A DNA stretch of 64,000 bases, from positions 574,367 to 638,366 of the forward strand of contig JARVLF010000020.1 of the NCBI GenBank assembly GCA_030849465.1. Direction: 5' to 3'. This DNA comes from Moesziomyces globuligerus (lineage: Eukaryota > Basidiomycota > Ustilaginomycetes > Ustilaginales > Ustilaginaceae). This document shows positions 21,301 through 30,639 of the stretch, one piece after another. The first letter of the stretch is position 1. Every line of letters starts with the position of its first letter. The position numbers and the translations under genes are program-made. Below the pieces are notes generated by a model. It did not search any database. It was given only the letters and a program-made list of their open reading frames with translations, and was not told the DNA's origin.

Positions 21301-24024
21301 AGTAGGATCGATCGAAGCGGTGGCACGGGCAACGGGGCAGGGCATGAAGGTGCGGCCGGCCAGCTGACGCGTCTCGCCAAGCAGCGACATGAGCAACGTA
21401 GTCTTGCCCGAGCCGACAGGGCCGGCAACGATGCTGAGCTTTCCAACGGGGAAACGGAGGTTGATATCTCGGAGGCAGAAGGAGCCCTGGTCGATGTCAC
21501 TGTCGTCGTCTGCGTACGTGAAGCTGGCGTCTTCAAAGCCGATGCGTTGATTAGCATCAAGAGCCGACGAGCTTGCGCGGGAAGCATCCTCGTTGCCGTT
21601 TTCCCAGTCGCCCGACTCTTCGTCGCGCAGCAGCTGCTGGTACTTTTGCGTCTCTTCCTCGCGGAGATAGGCGTCGATGCGACGCACCGAGACGAGCGAG
21701 TTGAGAATCTGCACGATCATGTCCGGCAGCGCATCGAGCGGGTTGCGGAGCGTGTTGAAGAGCGCCAGAGCCGTGAAGGCCTTCTCGGCCGTGAGAGATT
21801 GGTGGAAGAGCTTGGTGTGAGCACCGAAAGTGGCGCAGGTGACAAGCATGGGCGTGCCCATGTAGGTGAAGGTGTTGCAGAGCCAGGCGAGGTATCGGAG
21901 ACCAAGCACGTGGAGTTCGCGCTGACGAGCCTCGTCCATGCGAGCGTTGAAGGAGCGCTCCCAGGCGAAGAACTTGACGGTCTTGATGCAGCCGAGCACC
22001 TCGGTGGCGAGGTTGAGACGCTTGTCTGTGGTCTCGAGCAGGCGCTTCTGGAGCTTGACGAACCAGCGGGAGACGAGGGTCTGGATGGGCAAGGAGGCGA
22101 GCAGAACCATGAAGCCAATGACGGCGGACCAGCCGAGCAGGACGATGAGATAGACGAGGCAAAGGCCGATCACGAGAGGAGCACGCGGGGCGAGGAAGTG
22201 GAGGTAGGCGCAGATCTCGGAGACCTTGAAGACGTCGACAGAGATGAGGTTGACGACCTGGCCGTCGGAAGCGCGGCCAGTGCTCTTGTCATCTGCAGAC
22301 TGCTTCTTGGCGGCGTCGGTAGAGTCTGCATCATCCTGATCGGCGTCGTCTTTGTCGGCGTCATCCTTGTCGCCCGTGCTTCCGATGTCCTTGCGACGGA
22401 GAGTCTTGGTGACGATCTCGGTGATGAGAATGGCGCGAAGACGGATGCAGATGCGTCGTCCGATGAACAGAGCGCGGGAAGCAGATATGGATGCGAAGAT
22501 CTGACCTACGAGCATGCCAAACGCGTAGAGGATGCCGAGGTGAAGTGGCTCGGCGCCCTCCATGTTGCCATTTCGACGCTGCTCGCCTCTAGCGGCGATG
22601 AAGGCGAGAATCTTCTGGAGGAAGAAGGGAGGGACGAGATCGAGACAGGCCTCGAGGGTGGCCCAGAAGAACTGGAGGGCGAGGAACCACTTGAAGTGGC
22701 CGAACAGTCGGCGCCAGAGCGGTCGGGTGGAGGGAACGAGGCCGGCATGCAGACCTGGTTCGGCCGCCGATCGGGAGGACGAAGAGGAGGAAGCCGCGGT
22801 ATCGTCAGTTCGGGCGGATGTATAAGCACGGAAGCAGGCGACTACGGCTGCGGCCTTGTCCGCAACCGGAAGGTCAGGGATGGCGCCGAGGGTGAATTGG
22901 GTCTTGTAGTGCTTGACGATGGCCGGAGTGACGAAACCGAAGGTGGCGCGGGAGAGGAGGGAAGCGGTCTCTTCAGGTGCCGGGATGAGCTCGGCGTTGG
23001 TGGCGTCATCGGCACGCGGTGGCTGGGGCGGCGGAGGGAGTTGATCCGTGCTGCGCAGGCGAGGCGAGGGGAAGGCGGTGCCAGGAACGCCGTGCTGGGT
23101 CTCGGGAGACATGGTGGTGTAGATGGCGCGGAGATCCCTGGGCAGAACGGAGTGGAGCGGGAAGCAGAGGGTTGGGATGAGGACGAGGCAGCCGACTGCG
23201 AGCTCGATTGCGGTGAGCACGAGTGCACCGCGAGAGTGTAGCCGTGGGTTTGCGTTGTAGTTGAGAAGAGCGCTGCGGAGGTTGAAGAGGGTGACGACGA
23301 CGTAGACGGACATTAGGGCAGCCTTGTGGGAGAAGAAGGAGTGCTTGGAGGCGAGGGAGTAGGCGGAGATGGTGGCGAGGTAGAACCACATGGCGGCCCA
23401 GTAGATGTGATAGCTTCTCGAGTGCCAGCCGGTGGCCCAGTCGCCAGCATGGAGAGCTGCGAGGAGGATGGAGCCAAAGACGTCGATGATGCGACGGAGG
23501 AGCTCGAGTCGGCGAAGCTGCTCGACCGCGGCCGGGTCGCGAGCGGTGGGCGGGGTGAGGTGAACCTCGTTTAGGATGACGGCATTTTCGGTGTGGAAGA
23601 CCTCGAGCGCAGCCTGAGAGGCGGCTGCAGTGGCGGCCGTGTGTGACTTGACCGATGGCCGGGCCTGCGAGTTGACCGAAGAGATGCTGTTGCTTCTGAG
23701 GATGCGGGAAGAGTTCCAAGGGAGTAGGATGCTCAAAAGGCGGCGAGGCAGCTGCGTCCAGGGGGAAGGTGGTGGAAGCGGGGCTGCTTGCTGTGCGTGG
23801 AGGACGGCAGAGAAGGAGGATGCGCTCGGATCGAGCGTGGCGACATGCTGTGCGGAAACCTTGAGCGCGCTGCGCCTGCGAAGACGGTGCACGACGAGGG
23901 CGAGGAAGGAGAAGAAGACGAGCGAGAGGGGGATGAAGGAGTTGAGCACCTGCTGTTGGAAGCACACGTCCCAGTCGATTCCGTTCCAGACGGGGCGCCC
24001 GGCGCAGGAGGAGGGAAGGACCAT
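18385..24024 (-). CDS. ABC transporter, ABCC (MRP/YOR1-like) full-length with N-terminal TMD0
   Basis: ATP-driven exporter of the multidrug-resistance-associated family. The Met at 24,024 (MVLPSSCAG) gives 1,879 residues and precedes the first helix; the upstream extension is unstructured. Layout: TMD0 helices to about 330, TMD1, NBD1, linker, TMD2, NBD2. NBD1 has Walker A GPVGSGKTT near 864, signature LSGGQ near 972 and Walker B VLIDDALSAVD, where the Asp replacing the catalytic Glu is normal for ABCC NBD1. NBD2 has GRTGSGKST near 1600, a variant FSAGQ signature near 1738 and VLDESTANLD with the catalytic Glu. TMD1 carries an Asp/Ala-rich insertion (several DKDDAD units near 560), unusual for the family and probably a cytosolic loop. 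The substrate cannot be predicted. Plasma-membrane or vacuolar location is undecided. Confidence 0.93.
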   Translation of the reverse strand: MVLPSSCAGRPVWNGIDWDVCFQQQVLNSFIPLSLVFFSFLALVVHRLRRRSALKVSAQHVATLDPSASSFSAVLHAQQAAPLPPPSPWTQLPRRLLSILLPWNSSRILRSNSISSVNSQARPSVKSHTAATAAASQAALEVFHTENAVILNEVHLTPPTARDPAAVEQLRRLELLRRIIDVFGSILLAALHAGDWATGWHSRSYHIYWAAMWFYLATISAYSLASKHSFFSHKAALMSVYVVVTLFNLRSALLNYNANPRLHSRGALVLTAIELAVGCLVLIPTLCFPLHSVLPRDLRAIYTTMSPETQHGVPGTAFPSPRLRSTDQLPPPPQPPRADDATNAELIPAPEETASLLSRATFGFVTPAIVKHYKTQFTLGAIPDLPVADKAAAVVACFRAYTSARTDDTAASSSSSSRSAAEPGLHAGLVPSTRPLWRRLFGHFKWFLALQFFWATLEACLDLVPPFFLQKILAFIAARGEQRRNGNMEGAEPLHLGILYAFGMLVGQIFASISASRALFIGRRICIRLRAILITEIVTKTLRRKDIGSTGDKDDADKDDADQDDADSTDAAKKQSADDKSTGRASDGQVVNLISVDVFKVSEICAYLHFLAPRAPLVIGLCLVYLIVLLGWSAVIGFMVLLASLPIQTLVSRWFVKLQKRLLETTDKRLNLATEVLGCIKTVKFFAWERSFNARMDEARQRELHVLGLRYLAWLCNTFTYMGTPMLVTCATFGAHTKLFHQSLTAEKAFTALALFNTLRNPLDALPDMIVQILNSLVSVRRIDAYLREEETQKYQQLLRDEESGDWENGNEDASRASSSALDANQRIGFEDASFTYADDDSDIDQGSFCLRDINLRFPVGKLSIVAGPVGSGKTTLLMSLLGETRQLAGRTFMPCPVARATASIDPTTGLSESVAYCSQSPWLLGTTLKENILFGSPYDERRYRAVIKACALEPDLKILEYGDETEVGEKGTSLSGGQKARIALARAFYSSAKHVLIDDALSAVDSHTAKHLYRHALKGALAKDRTIILVTHAISLCLPGAAFAVAMDNGSVVVAGTPDDVNATGVFSEEGEALQSRLKEGSAQETDHEEMTIEELAAGGSDEAEREEMAKKLEKKKAHTNEETYSAGAVGTKNYGLYLGSVATKTRYAVLLWSTLLVFFLTVRLLDISSGAWLMRWAGSHDYREEHTGFNTMAASEPKPRLTYAQVQTFMTTPLLDTIWSGRPDWLNGARLNSFLGHLPDPFASTESAFAPAANVSSYVAPEQWAHPEGQHVFSMQARSVRGDDGSKGRDLDTFYLSVYLAISLGFMTMAVLRDGYEFFISLRASRRIYRRLTDAILNARPQFFDRTPVGRIMNRLSKDVETVDQEMAVCMLFLLECTLTATAILILICWATPIFLVVALLVVCVYSVIGALYLVSSRDLKRIESVERSPIYTVVGEVLNGCVIIRAYGDAGRFTRHCLRLVDKANRAFFFLWYENRWLSVRVDIAGASVAFLSAIFLLLRPDIEASLAGFVLAYAITFVESVLWIVRMYTQTEINMNSVERISEYLDLEPERQTGAEPPAYWPSSEGKIVIKNLAVRYTPEFPRVLDGIDLEFQPREKVGIVGRTGSGKSTLALCFFRFLEAEQGSIEIDGIDIASIPIRTLRERLTVIPQDAQLFSGTVRSNLDPFGAYEDGELWMALERCRLASFATPAASRAVSRAPSRPGSPGPSAEEGADAEMHGRTNIITSLDAVVEQGGRNFSAGQKQLLALARGLLKLRDSRILVLDESTANLDSASDAQIQKTIRQEMAPQATIITIAHRIKTIADYDKIVVLGKGQVVESGSPLSLMEDESSVFHSMCQQSGEMSELLRIAREAEAQRSVSASTSTTAANSDSASK

Positions 24025-24888
24025 AGCGGCGGATGTGCAACGAGGAATGCGACGTCGTTGAGCGCCGTTGAAGGGTGGTGCGAGGGTGCGAGGAGGAGGA
24101 GGCGTAGAGCTAGCTTGACGAGGAGAAAGAGAGCGACTTGGCACCGACGACCTGAACGAGTAGGATTTGAATGCAGGCGCCGGTGAGCATGGGGATGGGA
24201 GAGATGAGGAAGAGGTTGGAAGGTGGAAGGTGGGGTGGTGTAAAGAGGCGAGATGAGGGGTTGGAAGGAAAGCGAGGAGCAAGGAGCAGGTGGAAGCAAT
24301 CCTTCGGTCAATTTGTGATTTTGTACTTGCAAAGCGGTGTGCGCCCATCCATGTGAACCATGCGAGGCGCATGCTTGGATTTTCCGGTACGGTCTATTCC
24401 TTTTGCCTTTGCGGTCCTGCCCTGTCACGCTTCCCAGCCGTCACATCCGTCCGAGTCTCAGCCATCTGCTGTCAGGATGCACCACCGGACCGCCGACTCG
24501 CTCGCTCGACGGGATTCATCGGCTGCGCGCGTCGCCCCGAGATTTTTGGCAAACAGCGCAGCGCAGCTCAGCCATCGCGAGTCATGAGCCATCGGCGCTG
24601 CTTAGCGAGCTGAGCAGCTCAGCCGCAGCCCACTTGCGGTGCTGTGCGGTGCTGTGCGGTGCTGTGCTGTAGCCAACGTCGGGATTGCCGCCACCAGTAC
24701 GCGCCTGCAGCGGAGTGCGTGCATCCGAGCCTCAGGATGAATTTTCCATTTCCATTTCCTCTTGCCCTTGCTTGTCCTCCGAGTTCCGAGCCGATTCGCC
24801 AACAGAAGTGCTCCGCGGCTTGGTCCGGACCTTCGGCTTGGTACCGACAATCTCTTCTTGCTGTCACACCTTCAGGAAAGCTGTCAAG
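24025..24888. other. divergent promoter region ABCC / ATP11
   Basis: Bidirectional 5' region of 864 bp. Contains a short GTGCTGTGCG repeat cluster at about 24,635-24,668. No gene was recognised. Confidence 0.55.
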
Positions 24889-26076
24889 ATGAGGCCGATG
24901 CTCAATTCAGCTCTGCGACTGTCATGCCGCCTGTCGCCTGGTGTGGTCTCTGGCGTGCACGCCCGAACGCTGCATCACGCCTCACCGTGTCTGGCGCAGG
25001 TCTCGCCGCCTCTCCCCTTCTCCTGGTCTCACGTCAAGTCGGACGATGCGACGCGCACTGCGAATGAGTCACAATCGGACGCATCCGCCTCCAACCTCAT
25101 CCGAGATCACCGCGCCTCGGTACAGCAAAAGCGCGATCGCAAGCTCCGCGAGTATGAGGCCAAGATCAAGGTCAAGGCCATGCAGAAAGGACTCTCCCCC
25201 GAAGAGCTCCAGCGCCAGGCCTTGGACTCGGCCAATGCCGCCGCCGCTGCTGCGCAAAAGGCACGGACCGATGCATCCACTGCCGCGACAAGCTCCTCCT
25301 CACCACTGTCAGAAGTGGAGAAGCGCGACCAGCAGCTCGCCAAGGCTATGCAACAACGTTCCCAGCAGGAAGCCGCTAAGAAGCTCGCCACGGGCCAGGT
25401 ACATTCCACCCCGACTGGCGCGCAGGAGGGCCCCATCAAGCCTCTCAACAAAATACTCGACGTAGAGAAGCTCAGCACTCAGGATCAGGAGACCATCACC
25501 AAGCTCTGGGCAGGCTACCACACCATCAAGAACATGCTCTCCGCCGTCATCCCCACGGAAAAGTACCTTGAGATGCTCGCCAACGCCCGCAAGTACCCGC
25601 AGTTTGTCCTCCCGCTGCCTCGCCAGGTCATCGACGAGGACTCGCAACAGTCCGATGCTGCGTCCAAGGAGGCCTTTGAGATGCAGTTCCTCGAATGGGC
25701 CGTGATTCCGTCTCCCTCTAATCCAGGTCTGCCCCCGGCGGCTACGACGCTCTTCACCCCCTTGGCCGAGTACAAGCTCAAGCAGGACTTCAGCCAACCT
25801 GTGCTCATCCTCACCTTCTACACCGATCTGGCCGAGAGCAACGGCGTCGTCCTCATGCGCGGCGAGGTCACCGGCCTCAACGAAAAGACCGGCAAGGGTG
25901 GCCGCATCGACCAGGCCCATGCGCAGCTCCTTGCTCTCACCCTCCAGCGCTTCTACCTTCCTTCTGCCTCGAACGCGCCCCAAGAGAACGACTGCGCAAA
26001 GCTCCTGCACGACTTCCATAAGCGACCCGAACACTTCGATGTCGAGGAGCTGGTCAATGTCGCTTTCCGCCTCTAG
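24889..26076 (+). CDS. ATP11: mitochondrial F1-ATPase assembly chaperone Atp11
   Basis: Matrix chaperone that binds free F1 beta subunits during ATP synthase assembly (ATPAF1 in animals). The ATG at 24,889 begins MRPMLNSALRLSCRL, a basic, acid-free presequence; the in-frame upstream codons lack this character. The 395-residue product has a basic coiled-coil/charged region (about 65-150: KRDRKLREYEAKIK) followed by the Atp11 domain: KPLNKILDVEKL, IWAGYH-type KLWAGYHTIK, FVLPLPR, MQFLEWAV, TTLFTPLAEYKL, then LILTFYTDLAESNGVVLMRGE and a C-terminal LLHDFHKRPEHFDVEELV. Length and motif order match the family. No intron. It ends 150 bp from the convergent UTP6. Confidence 0.93.
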   Translation: MRPMLNSALRLSCRLSPGVVSGVHARTLHHASPCLAQVSPPLPFSWSHVKSDDATRTANESQSDASASNLIRDHRASVQQKRDRKLREYEAKIKVKAMQKGLSPEELQRQALDSANAAAAAAQKARTDASTAATSSSSPLSEVEKRDQQLAKAMQQRSQQEAAKKLATGQVHSTPTGAQEGPIKPLNKILDVEKLSTQDQETITKLWAGYHTIKNMLSAVIPTEKYLEMLANARKYPQFVLPLPRQVIDEDSQQSDAASKEAFEMQFLEWAVIPSPSNPGLPPAATTLFTPLAEYKLKQDFSQPVLILTFYTDLAESNGVVLMRGEVTGLNEKTGKGGRIDQAHAQLLALTLQRFYLPSASNAPQENDCAKLLHDFHKRPEHFDVEELVNVAFRL

Positions 26077-26226
26077 AGATCCCCCTCGTTGTATTTTTAC
26101 CTAACCATACATGCACGCACAAGCGCAGCAATCTCGCATCAATCCATGTCTAATTGAGCTTTGCAAGTGTGCCGAAAGTCGTGAGTTAACGTGCAACTCT
26201 ATGCTGATTGCGACTGGCAAAGAAAG

Positions 26227-29044
26227 CTACTCCTCGTCCGAGACATCCGAGTCCGAGAGAGTGGCCTGCGTGGCCTTTTCAAGGTCCTGACAGATCGTGT
26301 GCCACTCTCGCTCGACCAGCTTGTACTCGGCTGCATGCACGGTCGATCGGCACGTATCGAGCGCCTGGAGTGCCTTGGTCATGTCTCCCGCCGCCAAGTA
26401 TCTGAGGTAGGCGGTCCACACCTCGACTTCGTTGGGCTTGACCTGCAGCAACTTGGCGAAGATCTTGCGCACCTGCTTGTCCTTGTCTTGCTCGGCTACC
26501 AGGTCCGAGACGACGTTGAGCCAGGCCTCGTGCGATGCAAACGAAGACTGCAGCAGCCACGACAGCGTCTCGTCAAGCTGCCCCACCTGTCCGCTCAGGC
26601 CGAGGTATCGCGACACGCAAAGATCGTGGACGTCTTGGCGGAATTGCTGCATCGCTTCCACGTTTCCAGCCGAGTCGCTGCTGCTTCGGGAGAGCAACGA
26701 GGCGGTCTCGCGAACTGCCCATCGATACTGCTCGGAGCTGTACCTAAAGGCTACCTTCTTCTCCTTTCGCGTCGCCTCCGACGATCCGACGACGCCATGG
26801 TCGAGCCACTCGAAATAACGGCACCAGAGGCTGGACTCCGCCGTCGCCGTCGCGGCCTGCGCAGCCCCGGCACACGCCTGCAAGCCGCGTCGCCACTCGG
26901 CGCCGATCGAGTCACGGCTCTGCTCCAGACTCTCGCCCGACGTCTTGGCCAGCTGCGACGCCACCAGGATGCGCAGACTCCACAGCTCGTCACTCGTCAC
27001 TCGCCGCAAATGCCCGCGTCGCGTCCTTGAGTTGCGCCTGCAGCTTGGCCAGCTTCTTGCTGCGTTCCTTCTCGGCATCGATCGCGAGGGCAGCGTCGAC
27101 CTTGCTGCGCAGGCTCACTGCGCGCATCTGAGCGGTCTCGACATTGGGGCCAGCCGCACGTGCCTCGGCCACCAGCTGCGTCTGCACCGACTCGAGGTAC
27201 TGCAGCAGGTTGGGCTCGTCGATCGCCGAGCGTTGCGCATCGCCCAGCATCTCGATCAGCAGCGCCGTCGTGGTGTACAGCTCCGACTTGGCACTGCGTC
27301 CCTTGCGCATCACGTCCATAGGAGCCTCTACGCACCACTGGCGCATCTTGGCGATAGCATCGCTCACCGCGATTGGCAGCACACCCGAAGAGGCCAAAGC
27401 CTGGTATGATGCCGACGCCCTTGTACCACTGCCGCCCATCACCGTCAGTAGCGACTGCAGCAGCTGCAATACCAATTCGACAGCGAGGACCGAGCTCGAT
27501 CCAATTGTCGTCCTTCTGCTCGCCTTGGTGCCTGCCCGGAGCTGCGCGGCGAGATCGAGGAGTCCGTCGGTCTCGTTGGCGAAGGTGGTGCGCAGATGGC
27601 TGGCAGAGGTCAGCAAACGATGCGACTCCATCTCCTCGGTGTTGGCCACATGTGCGGCTGTGCGCTCCGCCTCATCCGCGTGCGAAACCGCCTCGGGGCG
27701 GAAGCTTCGGAGTGCCGACACGAGCGCAGCGGGCGCAAAGTGGTGCCATCCCCATCGCTGTCGATCCGAGAGATGCTGGTAGACGCGGTCGAGCAGTTGC
27801 TTGCGCAGCGCCTGGCCGCTCTTGGGCGCATCCAGACTGAGTGGCTCCACAAAGGGGAACGTCTGAAGCACGTCGACCAGAGCGACGAGGAAGACGAAGT
27901 GTAGGTGTGGTGCTAGGGCCTCGAGCGCGCTGCCGACGAGGAAGAGCGGAATGCTACCGCGCAGGATACCGATCTGAGCCGGAGGAATGGTGGTCATTTT
28001 TCGAGGGGTAAACGTGTTGGGCTTGGCACCCGTCGTGGCGTCGGATTCTTGATCAGGAGCATCGGCGTCTTTCTCGGGGACCTGGCTGAGCAATATGCGC
28101 TCTTGATCTTGGTCGAGCTCGTCCGAATTGGCGGGTTCAGCAGCTGTGGTGTCATGGTCGAGATCGAGAGCGGCCTGCTGAGCCTCGGACGAGTCGTTGG
28201 AGGAAGAAGCATTCAAGTCGTCGCTCGAATCCTGGGACTCCCATTCGAGACCAAGCACGAGCCACCGGCGACGGAGACGCTCGATGAAGACAAGCTCCAT
28301 GCGGATGTACTCGACCCAGAGACGCAGGAGGTCGGCCTCGCGGTCCGACACCTTGAGCGCAGCGGGACCAGAGTCGGCGACGGTGCTTGCACCGTCAATG
28401 CCGTTACTCGTTGAGGAGCTGTCCACTCGTTTGCGCTTGCTCGAATCTGACGAGGGATCGCTGGCGGCACGTTTGGAGCTGAGGGCGGAGGCGGGTGCGC
28501 TGTAGTCCGAGTGCTTCCACGGGAGACGGTTGAGACGGAGTGCGCGCTGCAAGAGAGAGCGAGCCGCGGTGGTGGAGGCGTTGTCGTTGAGTTCGTGGGC
28601 GGCGGCGGCGAGCCAAAGCGGCACGTTGTTGGGATGGAGGGCCAGAGCACGGGCGTAGACACGGCCGGTGACGACGCGCATCTTGCGGCTTTTGGCGAAA
28701 GCGATGTACTTCTGCCATGCGTCGACATCGTACTTGAACTTGAGCACCATGCGCTCGTAAATAGCGACGATGTGGCCGGTGTGGGCGGCGGCATTGTCCC
28801 TGTGGAAGGAGCGAGGCAGGCCGATACGGTTGGCCTTGACGTTGATCAGGTCGGCGAGGTTGCGCTCGAAGTCTGCATAGCGCAAGAAGTCAGCCTTTTC
28901 AGGCCCTCTGCGAAGCAGGCGGCCCTCGAAGGTCTGGCGCTGCGTGGTGATGGAGCGGAGCTGCTCCTTGGTGAAGACGGCATGCTCGTCGAGCAGCTGA
29001 AGCTGCGGGATGGAGCGTTCGAGCTGGTACTGAACCCTCTCCAT
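26227..29044 (-). CDS. UTP6: U3 snoRNP / SSU processome protein Utp6 (HAT repeats), frame interrupted at about 26,990
   Basis: Nucleolar component of the small-subunit processome needed for 18S rRNA maturation. The N-terminus from the ATG at 29,044 is diagnostic: MERVQYQLERSIPQL, FTKEQLRSI, RPGPEKADFLRYADFE-like text, then HAT repeats (VDAWQKYIAFAKS; RVYARALALHPNNVPLWLAAA). A variable acidic/Ser-rich insertion covers about 210-330. The first frame ends at a TGA (26,992-26,990) just after FAASDE. The C-terminal HAT region (KPNEVEVWTAYLRYLAAGD) continues in another frame to 26,227. The switch coincides with a perfect 7-bp tandem duplication at 26,986-26,999; counting it once would give one frame of about 936 codons. 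No plausible splice sites lie there. Either an assembly error, a strain-specific truncation, or a real mutation; Utp6 is essential in yeast, so an error or natural variant with a working truncated product should be considered. Confidence 0.85.
26986..26999. repeat. 7-bp tandem duplication (CTCGTCA x2) that breaks the UTP6 frame
   Basis: CTCGTCA occurs twice in direct succession, followed by the related CTCGCCG. The second unit shifts the UTP6 frame and creates its in-frame stop. The two flanking frames both encode conserved Utp6 sequence right up to this point. Confidence 0.85.
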
Positions 29045-30012
29045 GGCTGAGGTTGATTGACGACCAGCGGCTTTGCCTAGAGCGATGACAGCGGCAAGCT
29101 GGTGATGATGTTGGAGAAGATGGAGGCCAACGACACTGGCTCGTGGCCAACGATGGGTAAGGTGCTGCTGCTGGTGCTGCTGCTGGTGCTGCTGCTGGTG
29201 CTGCTGTCCTGCAAGAAGAACCGTGCAAGGCTGAAAAAAATGCGAGGGTCCAACAAGAAGAAAGAAAGCTGAGAATTTCTTGCAGTGTTTGTTCTCCTCG
29301 CCCTACGCTCGGTGTGGAGGCTTGGCTACCACCGCGACTTTCTCTCGCACGACAAGCAGCAGACCGACGTAACGTGGGGGGCTAGCAGAGGTGGGCGGGC
29401 TGCGCAGCGACGATCTGGTCCGAGCCTACAAGGGCCGCGCCGAGGCTGCTGCTGGTCGGCGGTTGAGCTGTCAAACAAACTGATTTTGGTGGAATTTCAC
29501 TCCAATTTTAGAGCCCGCTCCGGTCGGCGGTGCAACCCAGGCACGCCAGGCGAGGCGAGCGAGCAACAGTCAGGTGAGGCACGTCCGTCCTCTGTGGCTC
29601 AGCGAGGTGTGGCTCGCGCTGACCCGCCAGCCGCAAAGGCAAATCGACCGGCTGCATCCCTCCGTGCGCAGTGCTCATACTTCGCAAGGCCGAGCGAGCA
29701 TTGCAGCTCAACCTCCACTACCATCACACGCGCAGCACCTAAAGGCCCTCATCGCTTCCCAACTTCCATCCTTCAGGGCGCATCCAATCAACCAAACCAC
29801 CCTCGTCTGCATCTCCCTTCGTTTTCGGTGGATCTTTATCCGCACTGGCCGCTCACAAAAGTCATTACCAGTCTCACGAGGAGTCTTCCAGGGTCCACAG
29901 TTGGCCACCAGCATTTGAACAATCAGGGCACCTCTCGTCCATCCTCGCACCTCGCACCACCGCCACAATTCACTTCTGATTCCGAGTCGGCGATCCTCGC
30001 ATACGCTCCACG
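29045..30012. other. divergent promoter region UTP6 / SEC4
   Basis: 968 bp. A CTG/GTG-rich trinucleotide tract (CTGCTGCTGGTG units) lies at about 29,161-29,208, just upstream of the UTP6 ATG. No further gene is supported. Confidence 0.6.
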
Positions 30013-30639
30013 ATGCCGAACCCACACTACGACTTTCTGATCAAGCTGCTGCTGATCGGCGACTCGGGCGTGGGAAAGTCCTGTCTGCTGTTGCGCTTCT
30101 GTGACGATGCATGGACGCCGTCGTTCATCACCACCATCGGCATCGACTTCAAGATTCGCACCATCGAGCTGGATGGCAAGCGGATCAAGCTGCAGATCTG
30201 GGACACGGCGGGGCAGGAGCGTTTCCGCACCATCACGACGGCATACTACCGCGGCGCGATGGGCATCCTGCTGGTGTTTGACGTGACGGACCAGAAGTCG
30301 TTCGAGAACGTGCGCACGTGGCACGCCAACATCGAGCAGCACGCAAGCGAAGGCGTCTCCAAGATCCTGATCGGCAACAAGTCGGACTGGGAGGAGAAGC
30401 GCGCCGTGACGACCGAGCAGGGCGAAGAGCTGGCCAAGGAGCTCGGGATCCCGTACATCGAGACGTCGGCCAAGTCGAACGCCAACGTCGAGGAGGCCTT
30501 CTTCAACCTGGCGCGCGAGGTCAAGACGCGACTCATCGACACGGCCGCCGTGACACAAGCATCTCCGGCGGCAGCGGCGGGCAACGTCAACGTCAACTCG
30601 GCTCCCAAGAGCGGAGCCACAGGCGGATGCTGCAACTAG
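30013..30639 (+). CDS. SEC4: Rab family GTPase, Sec4/Ypt2/Rab8 type
   Basis: Small GTPase for docking and fusion of post-Golgi secretory vesicles with the plasma membrane, central to polarised hyphal growth. The 208-residue protein has all nucleotide-binding elements: P-loop GDSGVGKS (about 16-23), switch [23 protein letters not shown] and ETSAKS. The effector sequence [16 protein letters not shown] is of the Sec4/Rab8 type rather than Ypt1 or Ypt31. The C-terminus GGCCN carries the two prenylated cysteines followed by one residue, slightly different from the usual terminal CC or CxC but accepted in Rabs. A single exon, which is unusual for basidiomycete Rab genes but not without precedent in smuts. 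Confidence 0.93.
   Translation: MPNPHYDFLIKLLLIGDSGVGKSCLLLRFCDDAWTPSFITTIGIDFKIRTIELDGKRIKLQIWDTAGQERFRTITTAYYRGAMGILLVFDVTDQKSFENVRTWHANIEQHASEGVSKILIGNKSDWEEKRAVTTEQGEELAKELGIPYIETSAKSNANVEEAFFNLAREVKTRLIDTAAVTQASPAAAAGNVNVNSAPKSGATGGCCN

Noticed and set aside
20665..23241. 858-codon plus-strand frame, and a similar one at 18,358-20,121, over the ABC transporter
   Set aside because: Antisense shadows; the minus strand carries the complete ABCC motifs.
26227..27078. Treating the C-terminal UTP6 frame as a separate gene
   Set aside because: Its first residues are out-of-frame noise, and the conserved HAT sequence continues directly from the upstream frame.
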